NCBI RefSeq assembly: GCF_011602485.2
Contig: NZ_CP050022.2
Coordinates: forward strand, 6,282,001-6,346,000
Direction: 5' to 3'
Source: Bradyrhizobium sp. 1(2017)
GTDB taxonomy: Bacteria > Pseudomonadota > Alphaproteobacteria > Rhizobiales > Xanthobacteraceae
Length of the DNA: 64,000 nt
Both the position numbers and the translations under genes were made by a program. The notes beneath the pieces are model-generated. The model saw nothing but the letters and a program-made list of their open reading frames with translations. It did no database searches and was not told the origin of the DNA. This document shows positions 9,602 to 19,400 of the stretch, in pieces (the stretch's first letter is position 1; each line of letters opens with the position of its first letter).

Positions 9602-10573
9602 TCACGCCATCGCCGGCGTGTCCGTCCCGACCCAACGGCGGAACAGATCGAAATCGATATTGCCGCCGGACAGCACGAGACCGACGCGCTTGCCTCGCAG
9701 CTTTGTCTTTTCCTGAAGCGCCGCGGCGAGCGCGGCAGCGCCGGCGCCTTCGGCGAGATTGTGCGTGTCGGTCCAGTAGGCGCGGATCGCCGCGGCCACC
9801 TCGTCGTCAGTCACCTGGACAATCCGCGCGGCGCCCTTGCGGATCAGCGCGAATGCATCGGGATCGGGAATACGCGTCGCCATGCCGTCCGCCCGGGTGT
9901 TGCTGGTCTCCGTCGTCACGATCTTGCCGGCCGCAAACGACAGCGCGTAGGACGGCGCCTCGGTCGACTGCACGCCGACGATCTCGGTCGTCAGGCCGAG
10001 CAGGTCGCGCGCCATGATGCAGCCGCAGATGCCGGACCCCTGCCCGATCGGCACATAGAAAACATCGAGATCCGGCGCGGAGCGGAACAGCTCGAGCGCG
10101 TAGGTGGCGACGCCGAGCACGAGATCCGGATGAAACGACGGCACCATATGCAGACCGGCGAACTGCGCGCGACGCTCGGCCTCCTCGCGCGCAGCCTGAA
10201 AGTCCTCGCCATGCTCGACCAGTTCGGCGCCGAAGGCCTTCATGGCCCGATTCTTCTCGACCGAGTTGCCGCGCGGCACGTAGATCACCGCCGGCACACC
10301 ATGGCGGCCAGCGGCAAAGGCCAGGCTCTGGCCGTGATTGCCGCGCGTCGCCGAGATGATCCCGGGAATGTCCGACCGCTCGCGCTTCAGCCGATCCAGA
10401 TAGACCAGCCCGCCGCGCACCTTGAAGGCACCGATCGGCGTGTGGTTCTCGTGCTTGACCACGACCTCGGTGCCGAGGCGCTCGCTCAGCAGCGGCCAGC
10501 CGCGTGCCGGCGTCGCCGGCACCGCCTGCCCCACGATCGCATGTGCGCGCTCGAGCTCCGTCAGGTCGAACAT
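9602..10573 (-). CDS. PLP-dependent threonine dehydratase-like enzyme
   Basis: This is a fold-type II PLP enzyme of 323 residues. The PLP lysine is in HENHTPIGAFKVRGG (about residue 52), the phosphate-binding loop is GQGSGICG (about residue 176), and SGGNID ends the core. Family members deaminate threonine or serine, and threonine deamination gives 2-oxobutyrate, the start of isoleucine synthesis. There is no C-terminal ACT domain, so it resembles the catabolic/short class rather than feedback-controlled IlvA. It sits 4 bases after ilvB and just before ilvN, which favours a biosynthetic role. Hydroxyectoine-type or hydroxy-amino-acid dehydratases are alternatives. Confidence 0.8.
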   Translation of the reverse strand: MFDLTELERAHAIVGQAVPATPARGWPLLSERLGTEVVVKHENHTPIGAFKVRGGLVYLDRLKRERSDIPGIISATRGNHGQSLAFAAGRHGVPAVIYVPRGNSVEKNRAMKAFGAELVEHGEDFQAAREEAERRAQFAGLHMVPSFHPDLVLGVATYALELFRSAPDLDVFYVPIGQGSGICGCIMARDLLGLTTEIVGVQSTEAPSYALSFAAGKIVTTETSNTRADGMATRIPDPDAFALIRKGAARIVQVTDDEVAAAIRAYWTDTHNLAEGAGAAALAAALQEKTKLRGKRVGLVLSGGNIDFDLFRRWVGTDTPAMA

Positions 10574-10577
10574 GGCT

Positions 10578-12353
10578 TCACACCAGCGCCTTGCCGCCGG
10601 CGAATGCCTTCGCGGTGGCCTCGTCGTTGGCCTGCTCCGGCAACAGCATCTCGTTGTGCGCCTTGCCGGAGGGGATCATCGGGAAGCAGTTTTCGAGCGC
10701 CGCGACGCGGCAGTCGAACAGCACCGGGCGCTTGACCGAGATCATCTCCTTGATGGCGCCCTCGAGATCGGCGGGCTTGTGCACCTGCAGGCCGACGCCG
10801 CCATAGGCTTCAGCGAGCTTGACGAAGTCAGGCAGCGCCTCCGAGTAGGAATGCGACAGGCGGTTGCCGTGCAGAAGCTGCTGCCACTGCCGCACCATGC
10901 CCATGTACTGGTTGTTCAGGATGAAGATCTTGATCGGCAGCTCGTACTGCACCGCCGTCGACATCTCCTGCATCGTCATCTGCACCGAGGCATCGCCCGC
11001 GATGTCGATGACGAGGCTGTCCGGATGGGCCACCTGCACGCCGATCGCCGCCGGCAGGCCGTAGCCCATGGTGCCGAGACCGCCCGACGTCATCCAGCGA
11101 TGCGGCTCCTCGAAGCCGTAGAACTGCGCGGCCCACATCTGGTGCTGGCCGACCTCGGTCGTGATATAGGTGTCCTTGCCGCGCGTCAGCTCGAACAGGC
11201 TCTGGATCGCGTGCTGCGGCAGGATGACGTCGTTGCTCTTCTTGTAATAGAGCGAGTTGCGGGCACGCCATTGCGCGATCTGCTGCCACCACGACTTGAT
11301 GTCGGGCTTCTTCGCCTCCGCCTTGAACACCTGGAGGATGTCGCCGAGGATGTTGCCGCAATCGCCGATGATCGGCACGTCGACGCGGATGTTCTTGTTG
11401 ATCGAGGACGGGTCGATGTCGATGTGGATCTTCTTCGAACCCGGCGAGAACGCATCGACCCGGCCGGTGATGCGGTCGTCGAAGCGCGCACCGACGCACA
11501 GCATGACGTCGCAATCATGCATGGTCATGTTGGCCTCATAGGTGCCGTGCATGCCGAGCATGCCGAGCCAGTTCTTGCCCGATGCCGGATACGCGCCCAG
11601 ACCCATCAGCGTCGAGGTGATCGGAAAACCGGTGACCTCGACCAGTTCGCGCAGGAGCCTGGTCGCCTCGGGGCCGGAATTGATGACGCCGCCGCCGCTG
11701 TAGATGACGGGGCGCTTGGCATTGGCGAGCAGCGACACGGCCTTGCGGATCTGCGTCGCATCGCCCTTCACGCGCGGCGCATAGGAGCGGTGCACGTCGG
11801 ACTTGCGCGGCGGATGATAGGTGCCAGTCGCGAACTGCACGTCCTTGGGGACGTCGACCAGCACCGGACCCGGACGGCCCGAGGTTGCGACATAGAAGGC
11901 CTCATGCAGCACTTTGGCGAGGTCGTTGACGTCCCGCACCAGCCAATTGTGCTTGGTGCAGGGGCGCGTGATGCCGACGGTGTCGCATTCCTGGAACGCG
12001 TCGTTGCCGATCAGATGCGTCGGCACCTGGCCGGAGATGCAGACCAGCGGGATCGAGTCCATCAGCGCGTCGGTGAGCGGCGTCACCATGTTGGTGGCGC
12101 CGGGGCCGGAGGTCACCAGCGCAACGCCCGGCTTGCCGGTCGAGCGCGCATAGCCTTCGGCCGCATGGCCCGCGCCCTGCTCGTGACGGACCAGGATGTG
12201 CTGGACTTCGCTCTGCTGGAAGATCTCGTCGTAGATCGGAAGCACCGCGCCGCCGGGATAGCCGAAAATGTCGGTCACGCCGTGATCGATGAGCGCGCGG
12301 ACGATCATCGCGGCGCCGGTCATCTGGTTCGGATCGTGGCTCTTGTCACTCAT
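10578..12353 (-). CDS. ilvB: Acetolactate synthase large (catalytic) subunit
   Basis: This ThDP- and FAD-dependent enzyme joins two pyruvates, or pyruvate and 2-oxobutyrate, in the first common step of branched-chain amino acid synthesis. It has 591 residues. The catalytic Glu lies in LVRHEQGAGHAAEGYAR near the N terminus, and the ThDP motif runs from GDASVQMTM to NNQYMGMV. The start is supported by CCGGAG upstream. Its mRNA begins with a leader peptide and an attenuator (12410-12527). The gene is sometimes called ilvI. Confidence 0.97.
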   Translation of the reverse strand: MSDKSHDPNQMTGAAMIVRALIDHGVTDIFGYPGGAVLPIYDEIFQQSEVQHILVRHEQGAGHAAEGYARSTGKPGVALVTSGPGATNMVTPLTDALMDSIPLVCISGQVPTHLIGNDAFQECDTVGITRPCTKHNWLVRDVNDLAKVLHEAFYVATSGRPGPVLVDVPKDVQFATGTYHPPRKSDVHRSYAPRVKGDATQIRKAVSLLANAKRPVIYSGGGVINSGPEATRLLRELVEVTGFPITSTLMGLGAYPASGKNWLGMLGMHGTYEANMTMHDCDVMLCVGARFDDRITGRVDAFSPGSKKIHIDIDPSSINKNIRVDVPIIGDCGNILGDILQVFKAEAKKPDIKSWWQQIAQWRARNSLYYKKSNDVILPQHAIQSLFELTRGKDTYITTEVGQHQMWAAQFYGFEEPHRWMTSGGLGTMGYGLPAAIGVQVAHPDSLVIDIAGDASVQMTMQEMSTAVQYELPIKIFILNNQYMGMVRQWQQLLHGNRLSHSYSEALPDFVKLAEAYGGVGLQVHKPADLEGAIKEMISVKRPVLFDCRVAALENCFPMIPSGKAHNEMLLPEQANDEATAKAFAGGKALV

Positions 12354-12409
12354 TGGCTTGCTCCGGATGCGCTGTTGTCAGCGGCTTCGTTCGTTCGGGT
12401 TCGGGAAAT

Positions 12410-12431
12410 AAAAAAGGCCCCGAAGAGGGCC
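12410..12431 (-). terminator. ilvB attenuator terminator
   Basis: On the minus strand GGCCCT, loop CTTC and GGGGCC form a short stem followed at once by six T. It lies between the leader-peptide stop and ilvB. Upstream alternative pairings exist: CACACCGCC inside the leader frame with GGCGGTGTG just before the terminator, and GGATGGC with GCCATCC around the leader stop. This is the layout of translation-controlled attenuation. Confidence 0.8.
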
Positions 12432-12461
12432 CACACACACCGCCTGTCTTGTGGATGGCAG

Positions 12462-12527
12462 CTAGCCATCCCCGGCGGTGTGCCTGGGTACGACGGCGAT
12501 AAGAAGTTTGGTAATAATGTTACGCAT
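12462..12527 (-). CDS. ilvB leader peptide (21 residues)
   Basis: The short frame starts at an ATG at 12527 and encodes MRNIITKLL, then IAVVPRHTAGDG, then stop. Seven of residues 4-13 are Ile, Leu or Val, in adjacent pairs (II, LL, VV). Ribosomes starved of charged branched-chain tRNAs would stall there and favour the antiterminator, letting transcription pass into ilvB. The frame sits 26 bases after the expected start of a sigma-70 promoter and is followed by the attenuator hairpin. Its role is inferred from composition and position; attenuators of this class are known before ilv genes in proteobacteria. Confidence 0.85.
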   Translation of the reverse strand: MRNIITKLLIAVVPRHTAGDG

Positions 12528-12559
12528 GGCAGGTGCCCGGCTTCCCAAAGGTTGCGCGA

Positions 12560-12587
12560 AACATAGCGGCCAAAGCTTGGATGTCAA
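12560..12587 (-). promoter_or_regulatory. ilvB sigma-70 promoter
   Basis: On the minus strand a perfect -35 TTGACA (12587-12582) is followed, after 16 bases, by TATGTT (12565-12560). Transcription should start near 12553, just ahead of the leader peptide. Confidence 0.7.
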
Positions 12588-12681
12588 GGCAATGCGGCCG
12601 TTCCCGCGCGATTTTGGCAGTGTAGCGGTGTTCCCGGGGTTCGGCGAGTGGTAAATTGGGGGAACCAGGCACAAAAGCGCG

Positions 12682-13638
12682 TCAGTCGGGGTCCTCGGTC
12701 GCGCGCACAACCGCCGCGAGCCATCCCCTCGCCTCCTCCAGTCTCACCCATTCGAATTCGGGCAATTGATGCCGGAACCAGGTGAACTGGCGCTTGGCAT
12801 AGTGGCGGGTATCGGCACGGCCGATCGCAGCGGCCTCCTCCAGGCTGAGCTCACCGCGCAGATGCCGGATCAAAGCCGGCACGCCATGGGCCTTCATCGC
12901 CGGCAGCAGGGGATCGAGCCGTCTGGCGGCGAGCCGCTCGGCCTCCCTCAGCGCGCCGGCACCCAGCATGGCATCGAAGCGGGCATCGATGCGGGCATAG
13001 AGATCGTCGCGCTCGGGGGCGAGAAACACCGCGTGAAAACTGTCCTTGGGCAGCAAGGGCGGCTGCCCCTCCCGGTGCCAGTCGAGCAGCGACCGGCCGG
13101 TCGCCTCAATCACTTCGAGCGCACGCGCGATGCGGGTGCGGTCGCGCGGATTCAATCGTTCGGCTGCACGCGGATCGCGGCGCGCAAGTTCCGCGTGCAG
13201 CGCCTCGACGCCGTTCCGCTCCAGCCGCGCGCGCACGTCCTCGCGCACCTCTCCAGGAATTGGCGGCACCACGGAAAGGCCCGCCGTCAGCGCCTTGAAA
13301 TAGAGCCCGGTGCCGCCGATGAAGATCGGCAGGCGGCCCTCGGACGTCGCCTCTTCGAGTGCCTTCGCCGCGTCGCTTACCCAGGCGCCGGCCGAGAAAT
13401 TCACGGCCGCATCGACATGGCCATAGAGACGATGCGGCACGAGCGCCTCATCCGCCCCCGTCGGCCGCGCCGTGATGATGCGCAGATCACGATAGACCTG
13501 CATGGAATCGGCATTGATGACGACGCCGCCGGCAGCGAGCGCGAGCTCCAGCGCCAGCGCCGACTTGCCGCTGGCGGTCGGGCCTGCGATAAGCACGGCC
13601 TTGCCAACAGGACTTCTGCCGACTTGCCTCTCGCTCAC
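12682..13638 (-). CDS. miaA: tRNA dimethylallyltransferase
   Basis: MiaA transfers a dimethylallyl group to A37 of tRNAs that read UNN codons. The 318-residue protein has the P-loop [23 protein letters not shown], the [12 protein letters not shown] segment and the tRNA-contact helix region RQFTWFRHQ. It is divergent from serB with only 11 bases between start codons, so their promoters must lie inside each other's coding region or overlap. It ends about 95 bases before the ilvB promoter. Confidence 0.95.
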   Translation of the reverse strand: MSERQVGRSPVGKAVLIAGPTASGKSALALELALAAGGVVINADSMQVYRDLRIITARPTGADEALVPHRLYGHVDAAVNFSAGAWVSDAAKALEEATSEGRLPIFIGGTGLYFKALTAGLSVVPPIPGEVREDVRARLERNGVEALHAELARRDPRAAERLNPRDRTRIARALEVIEATGRSLLDWHREGQPPLLPKDSFHAVFLAPERDDLYARIDARFDAMLGAGALREAERLAARRLDPLLPAMKAHGVPALIRHLRGELSLEEAAAIGRADTRHYAKRQFTWFRHQLPEFEWVRLEEARGWLAAVVRATEDPD

Positions 13639-13649
13639 GAAAACCTCAA

Positions 13650-14555
<906 letters not shown>

Positions 14556-14562
14556 CACACTC

Positions 14563-14665
14563 GTCGTTCCGGGATGGCGCGAAGCACCAGACCTCAGGTG
14601 CGCAATTGCGCACCGGGGAACCTCAAGATTCCGGGTTCGATGCTTCGCATCGCCCCGGAATGACG
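14563..14665. repeat. Interspersed palindromic repeat, about 103 bp
   Basis: The element has outer arms related as GTCGTTCCGGG...CGAAGCA and TGCTTCG...CCCCGGAATGAC. Inside it is the perfect palindrome GGTGCGCAATTGCGCACC. It fills the space between the convergent serB and degP-type genes. From memory, repeats with this exact style are scattered between Bradyrhizobium genes. The RNA could fold into a long hairpin and stop transcription both ways. Confidence 0.75.
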
Positions 14666-14672
14666 GATGAAG

Positions 14673-16178
14673 TTACTGCACGCTCAGCGCCACGAAGCGC
14701 AGCTCGCCGTCGGCATTGGAGACCAGCAGCAGCACCGACTTCTTGCCGTCCTTCTTGAGCTGATCGACCCGCTTCTGGATGTCGGCGCCGCTCGACACCG
14801 CCTCCTGCGCCACCTCGACGATGACATCGCCGGCGGAGAGCCGCTTTTCGGCGGCGTCGGAATTGGCATCGACACTGGTGACGACCACGCCCTTGACGCT
14901 CTCCTTGATCTTGTAGCGCGTGCGCAAATCCTTGCTCAGCGTTGCCAGATCGAGGCCGAGCGCCTTCTGCGTCACCGGCTTCTCGGGCGCAGGCTCATCG
15001 GTCTTCACCGCGGCCTGCACCTTTTCGGGATCCTGCAGGCGGCCGAGGGTGACCTTCTTGGTCTGCTCCTGCCCCTTGCGGATGATGATGACGTCGACCT
15101 CCTTGCCGACCGCCGTGTCGGCGACGACGCGGGACAGGTCCTTCGGATCCTTGACGTCCTTGCCGTCGAACTTGACGACAACGTCGCCGGGCTCGATGCC
15201 GGCCGGCTTTGCCGGGCCCTTGTCGTCGACGCCCGCGACCAGCGCGCCGCGCGCCGGCTTGATGTTGAGGCTCTCGGCGATCTCGTCGGTGACGCTCTGG
15301 ATGCGCACCCCAAGCCAGCCGCGGCGCAGCTCGCCGAACTGCCGAAGCTGGTCGACGACGCCCACAACCGTCTTCGACGGCACGGCGAAGCCGATGCCGA
15401 TGGAGCCGCCGGAGGGAGATATGATCAGCGTGTTGACGCCGATGACGTCGCCGTCGAGGTTGAACAGCGGACCGCCGGAATTGCCGCGATTGATCGAAGC
15501 GTCGGTCTGGATGTAGCTGTCATACGGTCCCGAGGAGATGTCGCGGTTCTTGGCCGAGACGATGCCGGCCGTCACAGTGCCACCGAGGCTGAAGGGATTG
15601 CCGATCGCGACCACCCAGTCGCCGAGGCGCAGCTTGTCGGAGTCGCCGAACTTCACCGCGACCAGTGGCTTCGGCGGCTTGATCTTGAGCACGGCGAGAT
15701 CGGTCTTCTTGTCGACGCCGACCAGCTCGGCCTTGATCTTGGTGCCGTCGTTGAGGATGACGTGTATCTCGTCGGCGTCGGCGATGACGTGATTGTTGGT
15801 CACGACTACGCCCGCGGTGTCGATGATGAAGCCGCTTCCGAGCGAGTTGGTCTTGCGCGGCGGGGTGTTCTCGCCACCCTTGCTGCCGCCGCCGGGACCC
15901 CTGCGGTTCTTGAAGAAGTCGTCGAAGAACTCCTCGAAGGGCGAGCCGGGCGGCAGTTGCGGCATGGTGTTGCTGCCGCCGCCCTTGGCCTCGACGTTCT
16001 GCGAGGTGGAGATGTTGACGACCGCGTCGATCACCTTCTCGGCGACGTCGGCGATGCCGTCCGGTCCACGCGCCTGAGCCGGCGTGCCGAACGCGCCGAA
16101 AGCACCGATGGCGAGCGCGGCCAGCCCGGTTCGCACCCAATGGTGCAAGCGGGACGGGGCAATGGTGGCAGCGGTCAT
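14673..16178 (-). CDS. DegP/HtrA-type periplasmic serine protease (Do family)
   Basis: This is an envelope quality-control protease and chaperone. The 501-residue protein has an N-terminal signal segment ending PAQARG, then a trypsin-like domain. His (VTNNHVI, about 130), Asp (KTDLAVLKI, about 160) and Ser (GNSGGPLF, about 233) form the triad. Two PDZ domains follow, opening GWLGVRIQSV and LGLDLATL. The start at 16178 follows a GGAG site; the upstream in-frame ATG at 16238 has none. It lies downstream of hflK-hflC-DUF2065, the usual alphaproteobacterial order. Confidence 0.95.
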   Translation of the reverse strand: MTAATIAPSRLHHWVRTGLAALAIGAFGAFGTPAQARGPDGIADVAEKVIDAVVNISTSQNVEAKGGGSNTMPQLPPGSPFEEFFDDFFKNRRGPGGGSKGGENTPPRKTNSLGSGFIIDTAGVVVTNNHVIADADEIHVILNDGTKIKAELVGVDKKTDLAVLKIKPPKPLVAVKFGDSDKLRLGDWVVAIGNPFSLGGTVTAGIVSAKNRDISSGPYDSYIQTDASINRGNSGGPLFNLDGDVIGVNTLIISPSGGSIGIGFAVPSKTVVGVVDQLRQFGELRRGWLGVRIQSVTDEIAESLNIKPARGALVAGVDDKGPAKPAGIEPGDVVVKFDGKDVKDPKDLSRVVADTAVGKEVDVIIIRKGQEQTKKVTLGRLQDPEKVQAAVKTDEPAPEKPVTQKALGLDLATLSKDLRTRYKIKESVKGVVVTSVDANSDAAEKRLSAGDVIVEVAQEAVSSGADIQKRVDQLKKDGKKSVLLLVSNADGELRFVALSVQ

Positions 16179-16319
16179 TGTGATCTCCAGAGAATAGGAT
16201 TTGGCGTCAGACTGCGCTCGAACGGGGGGACGGCGCAAGCGCGGAGCTTAACGGGCCTCAAGACCCCGATATTACGGCGAAAACCGGTTGTTCGCCTTCA
16301 CTTTGGCGTTGGCGCGACG

Positions 16320-16526
16320 CTAAACCGGGCGCCGCATCACCCAGATCAGGATCAGGCCGGCCACGGCCGAACCGATCCCGACCGCCCGCAGGATGTTGTC
16401 CGGCGTGGCGATGGCGCTCTTCATCGCCTTGCGCATCCAGTTCGGACTTGCCGCGAACATCAAGCCTTCCAGCACGAACAGGATGCCCAGGCCGATGAGG
16501 AAGTCGGCGAACGCAATGGACCTCAT
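16320..16526 (-). CDS. DUF2065 small membrane protein
   Basis: This 68-residue protein has two membrane segments (FLIGLGILFVLEGLMFAA and ILRAVGIGSAVAGLILIWVM) joined by a short basic loop. It matches DUF2065, a family typically found between hflC and the DegP-type protease gene, as here. The function is unknown; the position suggests a link to the HflKC membrane protease complex. Confidence 0.85.
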   Translation of the reverse strand: MRSIAFADFLIGLGILFVLEGLMFAASPNWMRKAMKSAIATPDNILRAVGIGSAVAGLILIWVMRRPV

Positions 16527-16644
16527 CGAATTGGAACCTCCCGCCGTGCTGTTCTTGTATGGACGAAGGGCGGCAGAACTGCCGCCCTTGTCTAGCCCGC
16601 GACGAGATCAGACAGAATCGTCATCGCGCTTCAGGCTGTTGTTT

Positions 16645-16693
16645 GAGCATGATCTTGTCGGAAAAGTGCTGCAGCCCTTTCCGGATCATGCTC
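16645..16693. repeat. Palindromic repeat GAGCATGATC...GATCATGCTC
   Basis: Outer arms GAGCATGATC and GATCATGCTC, with inner arms CGGAAAAG and CCTTTCCG, enclose a short loop. It sits between the hflC stop and the DUF2065 gene. This is, from memory, a widespread intergenic palindrome in Bradyrhizobium and Rhodopseudomonas. It may trim or stabilise the hflKC message. Confidence 0.7.
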
Positions 16694-16697
16694 GAGC

Positions 16698-17594
16698 TTA
16701 CGGTTTCGCCGTCGTCTCGGCCGCCGTCTTGCCGGACGGGTTACCGAAATACCGGAAGAAGTCCGACTCCGGCCGCAAGAGGAAGCGGGTGTCGCTGGAG
16801 CGCAACCCGTTCTCATAAGCCGTCATCGAGCGGAAGAAGGCGAAGAAGTCGGTATCCTTGCTGTAGGCCTCGGCGAACAGGCGGTTGCGCTCGGCATCGC
16901 CCGCGCCCCGGGTCTGCTCGGCCTGCGAATTGGCTTCCGCGACGATCACGGTCGCCTCGCGATCCGCCCTGGACTTGATCTCCTGGGCCTTCTGGCCGCC
17001 CTGCGCGCGGAACTCGGCAGCTTCCCGCTCGCGCTCGGTCTTCATGCGCAGGTAGACCGCCTGGCTGTTCTGCTCAGGCAGATCGGCGCGGCGGATCCGG
17101 ACGTCGACCACCTCGATGCCATAACCGTCGGCTTCGCGATCGAGCTGATCGCGGATGCGCAGCATCAGCTTCTCGCGGTCGTCGCGCACCACGTTGATGA
17201 ACGTGACCTCACCGAGCACGCGGCGCAGCGCCGCGTTGAGGAGCGTGGTGAGCTGGAGGTTGGCCGCCTGGATCGAGCCGACGCTCTGGTAGAAGCGCAA
17301 CGCGTTCTTGATGCGATAGCGCGCGAAGGCGTCGACCACCAGCCGCTTCTGGTCGGAAGCGATCGCTTCCTGCGACGGGTTCTCCAGATCGAGGATGCGC
17401 TTGTCGATGTTGATCACCGAGTTCCACGGCGCCTTGAAGTGCAGGCCGGGATCGGTGATGACGTCGACCGGCTCACCGAAGCGAAGCACGATGGTCTGCT
17501 CGGTCTGCTGCACCGTGAACAGCGACATGTAGCCCACGATCAGGACCAGGAGCAGTCCGAGCAGTGTGACGAAACCTGTAACCGGGGATCTCAT
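16698..17594 (-). CDS. hflC: HflC, SPFH-domain modulator of FtsH
   Basis: HflC and HflK form a large membrane complex that encloses and restrains the FtsH protease. This 298-residue protein has one N-terminal membrane segment (TLLGLLLVLIVGYMSLFTV), then a band 7/SPFH domain (QTIVLRFGEPV). A charged helical stretch (KTEREREAAEFRAQGGQKAQEI) follows, typical of the family coiled coil. Its ATG overlaps the hflK stop, so translation is coupled. Confidence 0.95.
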   Translation of the reverse strand: MRSPVTGFVTLLGLLLVLIVGYMSLFTVQQTEQTIVLRFGEPVDVITDPGLHFKAPWNSVINIDKRILDLENPSQEAIASDQKRLVVDAFARYRIKNALRFYQSVGSIQAANLQLTTLLNAALRRVLGEVTFINVVRDDREKLMLRIRDQLDREADGYGIEVVDVRIRRADLPEQNSQAVYLRMKTEREREAAEFRAQGGQKAQEIKSRADREATVIVAEANSQAEQTRGAGDAERNRLFAEAYSKDTDFFAFFRSMTAYENGLRSSDTRFLLRPESDFFRYFGNPSGKTAAETTAKP

Positions 17595-18733
17595 CGGCTG
17601 CCTCCGCTCGACTGCGGACCGGCCGTAGGCTGTCGCTTGGGGGCCAGTTCGGGAAGCGGCAGATAGGGCACAACGCCCTGGCCCGAGGGGCCACCGTCAT
17701 AGACGAGCTTGTCGGCGCCGCCGAGCACGCGCTCCATCGTCTCCAGATAGATCCGTTCACGCGTCACGTCGGGTGCCTTCTTGTATTCCTCGTAAATCTT
17801 CAGGAAGCGCGCGCTCTGGCCCTTGGCTTCGGCGATCGCCTGCTCCCTGTAGCCTTCGGCGTCCTGCAGGATCTTGGCCGCGCGTCCGCGCGCCTGCGGC
17901 ACGACCTGGTTGGCGTAGGTCTGCGCTTCGTTCTGCAGCTGCTCCTGATTGGCGCGAGCCGCCTGCACGTCGCGGAAGGCGTCGATCACCTGCGCCGGCG
18001 GATCGACCTTCTGCATCTGCACCTGGGTGATGAGAATGCCCGCGCCATAGCTGTCCAGCGTCCTCTGGATCAGCTCCTGCACGCCCTGCTCGATCGTGTT
18101 GCGGGCGCCGGTCAGGATCGGCTGGATCTGCGAGCGCCCGATCACTTCGCGCATCGCGCTTTCCGCGACCGCCTTCACGGTGCCTTCGGGGTTCTGGATG
18201 TTGAAGAGGAAGGCGCCGACACCGCCGGCGTCCGGCTTGATGCGCCAGAGCACGGTGAAATCGACGTCGACGATGTTCTCGTCACCGGTGAGCATCAGGC
18301 TCTCTTCCGGCACGTCGCGAATGGAACGGCCGCGCCGCGCCGGATCGTCGATCAGCGTCATGCCGATGGAGGTGGTGTTGACGCGCAATGCCTTCGGCAA
18401 CAGCACGGTCTCGATCGGATAGGGCAGGTGATAATTGAGGCCGGGATCGACGGTGCGGACATGCTTGCCGAAGCGCAGCACGACGCCGCGCTCTTCGGAC
18501 TGCACGCGGAAGAAGCCCGACAGCAGCCAGAACGCGATGATGAGCAGGATGATCAGCGTGATGCCGATGCCGGAGAAATAGCCGCCCGGCATGATCTGCT
18601 GCAGGCGGTCCTGGCCGCGCCGCAGAAGGTCTTCCAGATCCGGCGGCCTCGGCCCGACCGGTTGCGGGCCTGAGCCCCATGGTCCTTTTGGACCCGAGCC
18701 CCACGGGCCACCGCCCTGATTCTTCCACGGCAT
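17591..18733 (-). CDS. hflK: HflK, SPFH-domain modulator of FtsH
   Basis: This partner of HflC has 380 residues. It opens with a Gly/Pro/Trp-rich cytoplasmic tail (about residues 1-45). A membrane segment (GIGITLIILLIIAFWLLSGF) and the SPFH domain (EERGVVLRFGKHVRTVDPGL) follow. The C-terminal helical part contains EAQTYANQVVPQARG. It is the first gene of hflK-hflC-DUF2065-degP. A GGAG site lies upstream of its ATG, with 153 bases of intergenic DNA beyond. Confidence 0.95.
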   Translation of the reverse strand: MPWKNQGGGPWGSGPKGPWGSGPQPVGPRPPDLEDLLRRGQDRLQQIMPGGYFSGIGITLIILLIIAFWLLSGFFRVQSEERGVVLRFGKHVRTVDPGLNYHLPYPIETVLLPKALRVNTTSIGMTLIDDPARRGRSIRDVPEESLMLTGDENIVDVDFTVLWRIKPDAGGVGAFLFNIQNPEGTVKAVAESAMREVIGRSQIQPILTGARNTIEQGVQELIQRTLDSYGAGILITQVQMQKVDPPAQVIDAFRDVQAARANQEQLQNEAQTYANQVVPQARGRAAKILQDAEGYREQAIAEAKGQSARFLKIYEEYKKAPDVTRERIYLETMERVLGGADKLVYDGGPSGQGVVPYLPLPELAPKRQPTAGPQSSGGSR

Positions 18734-18887
18734 TCGACGCTCTCCTCGGCAGGGTGAAATTGCCCCCCGCCCGCTTTGTCCGGTCCGGCTTTATAGGGGA
18801 CAGGCAGGTCCCTTACAACGCAGCCTTGGCTGCCTTCCGAGCTAAGCTCGGGGGCAGAAAAGTCAACGTTAACATTGGCGAATGCGG

Positions 18888-19400
18888 TTAATGGCCCGCC
18901 CGCCGACGATATGTCACATAGGAGAAGTCGGCGCTGTCGTCGGGGCCGGCAGGATGACGGATGCGTGCCACCTCATCCCACTCTGCCGTGTCGACGTTGA
19001 AATGCGTGTCGCCGTCGGGCCGCGCATGCACTTCGGTGATTTCGAGGCGATCGGCGCGATCGAGCCATTGCCGAAAGATCTCGGCGCCGCCGATCACCGC
19101 GACCTCAGTGACGGAACGCCGCAGGGCATCGCCGCGCGCGACCGCGTCCGCATCCGCCGCCGATGTCGTGACGATTGCGCCCGCGGCGCGATAATCCACA
19201 TCGCGCGTGATGACGATATTGGTGCGGCCCGGCAGCGGACGGCGAGGCAGGGATTCGAAGGTCTTGCGGCCCATGATCACGGGCTTGCCGATCGTGAGCG
19301 CCTTGAAGCGCGCCATGTCGGATTTCAGGCGCCAAGGGATCGCGTTGCCCGCGCCGATGATGCCGTTCTCGGCGATCGCGACGACGAAGACGATCTCCAT
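18888..19400 (-). CDS. folA: Dihydrofolate reductase
   Basis: FolA reduces dihydrofolate with NADPH, regenerating the folate consumed by thymidylate synthase. The 170-residue protein starts MEIVFVVAIAENGIIG. It has the substrate loop NAIPWRLKSDMARFK and the cofactor motif GRKTFESL...PLPGRTNIVITRD. The start at 19400 overlaps the GNAT stop as ATGA. It closes the thyA-GNAT-folA operon, which pairs the two enzymes of the thymidylate cycle. Confidence 0.95.
   Translation of the reverse strand: MEIVFVVAIAENGIIGAGNAIPWRLKSDMARFKALTIGKPVIMGRKTFESLPRRPLPGRTNIVITRDVDYRAAGAIVTTSAADADAVARGDALRRSVTEVAVIGGAEIFRQWLDRADRLEITEVHARPDGDTHFNVDTAEWDEVARIRHPAGPDDSADFSYVTYRRRAGH

Noticed and set aside
10422..12566. 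714-codon plus-strand frame over ilvB
   Set aside because: It mirrors ilvB codon structure and has no recognisable domain.
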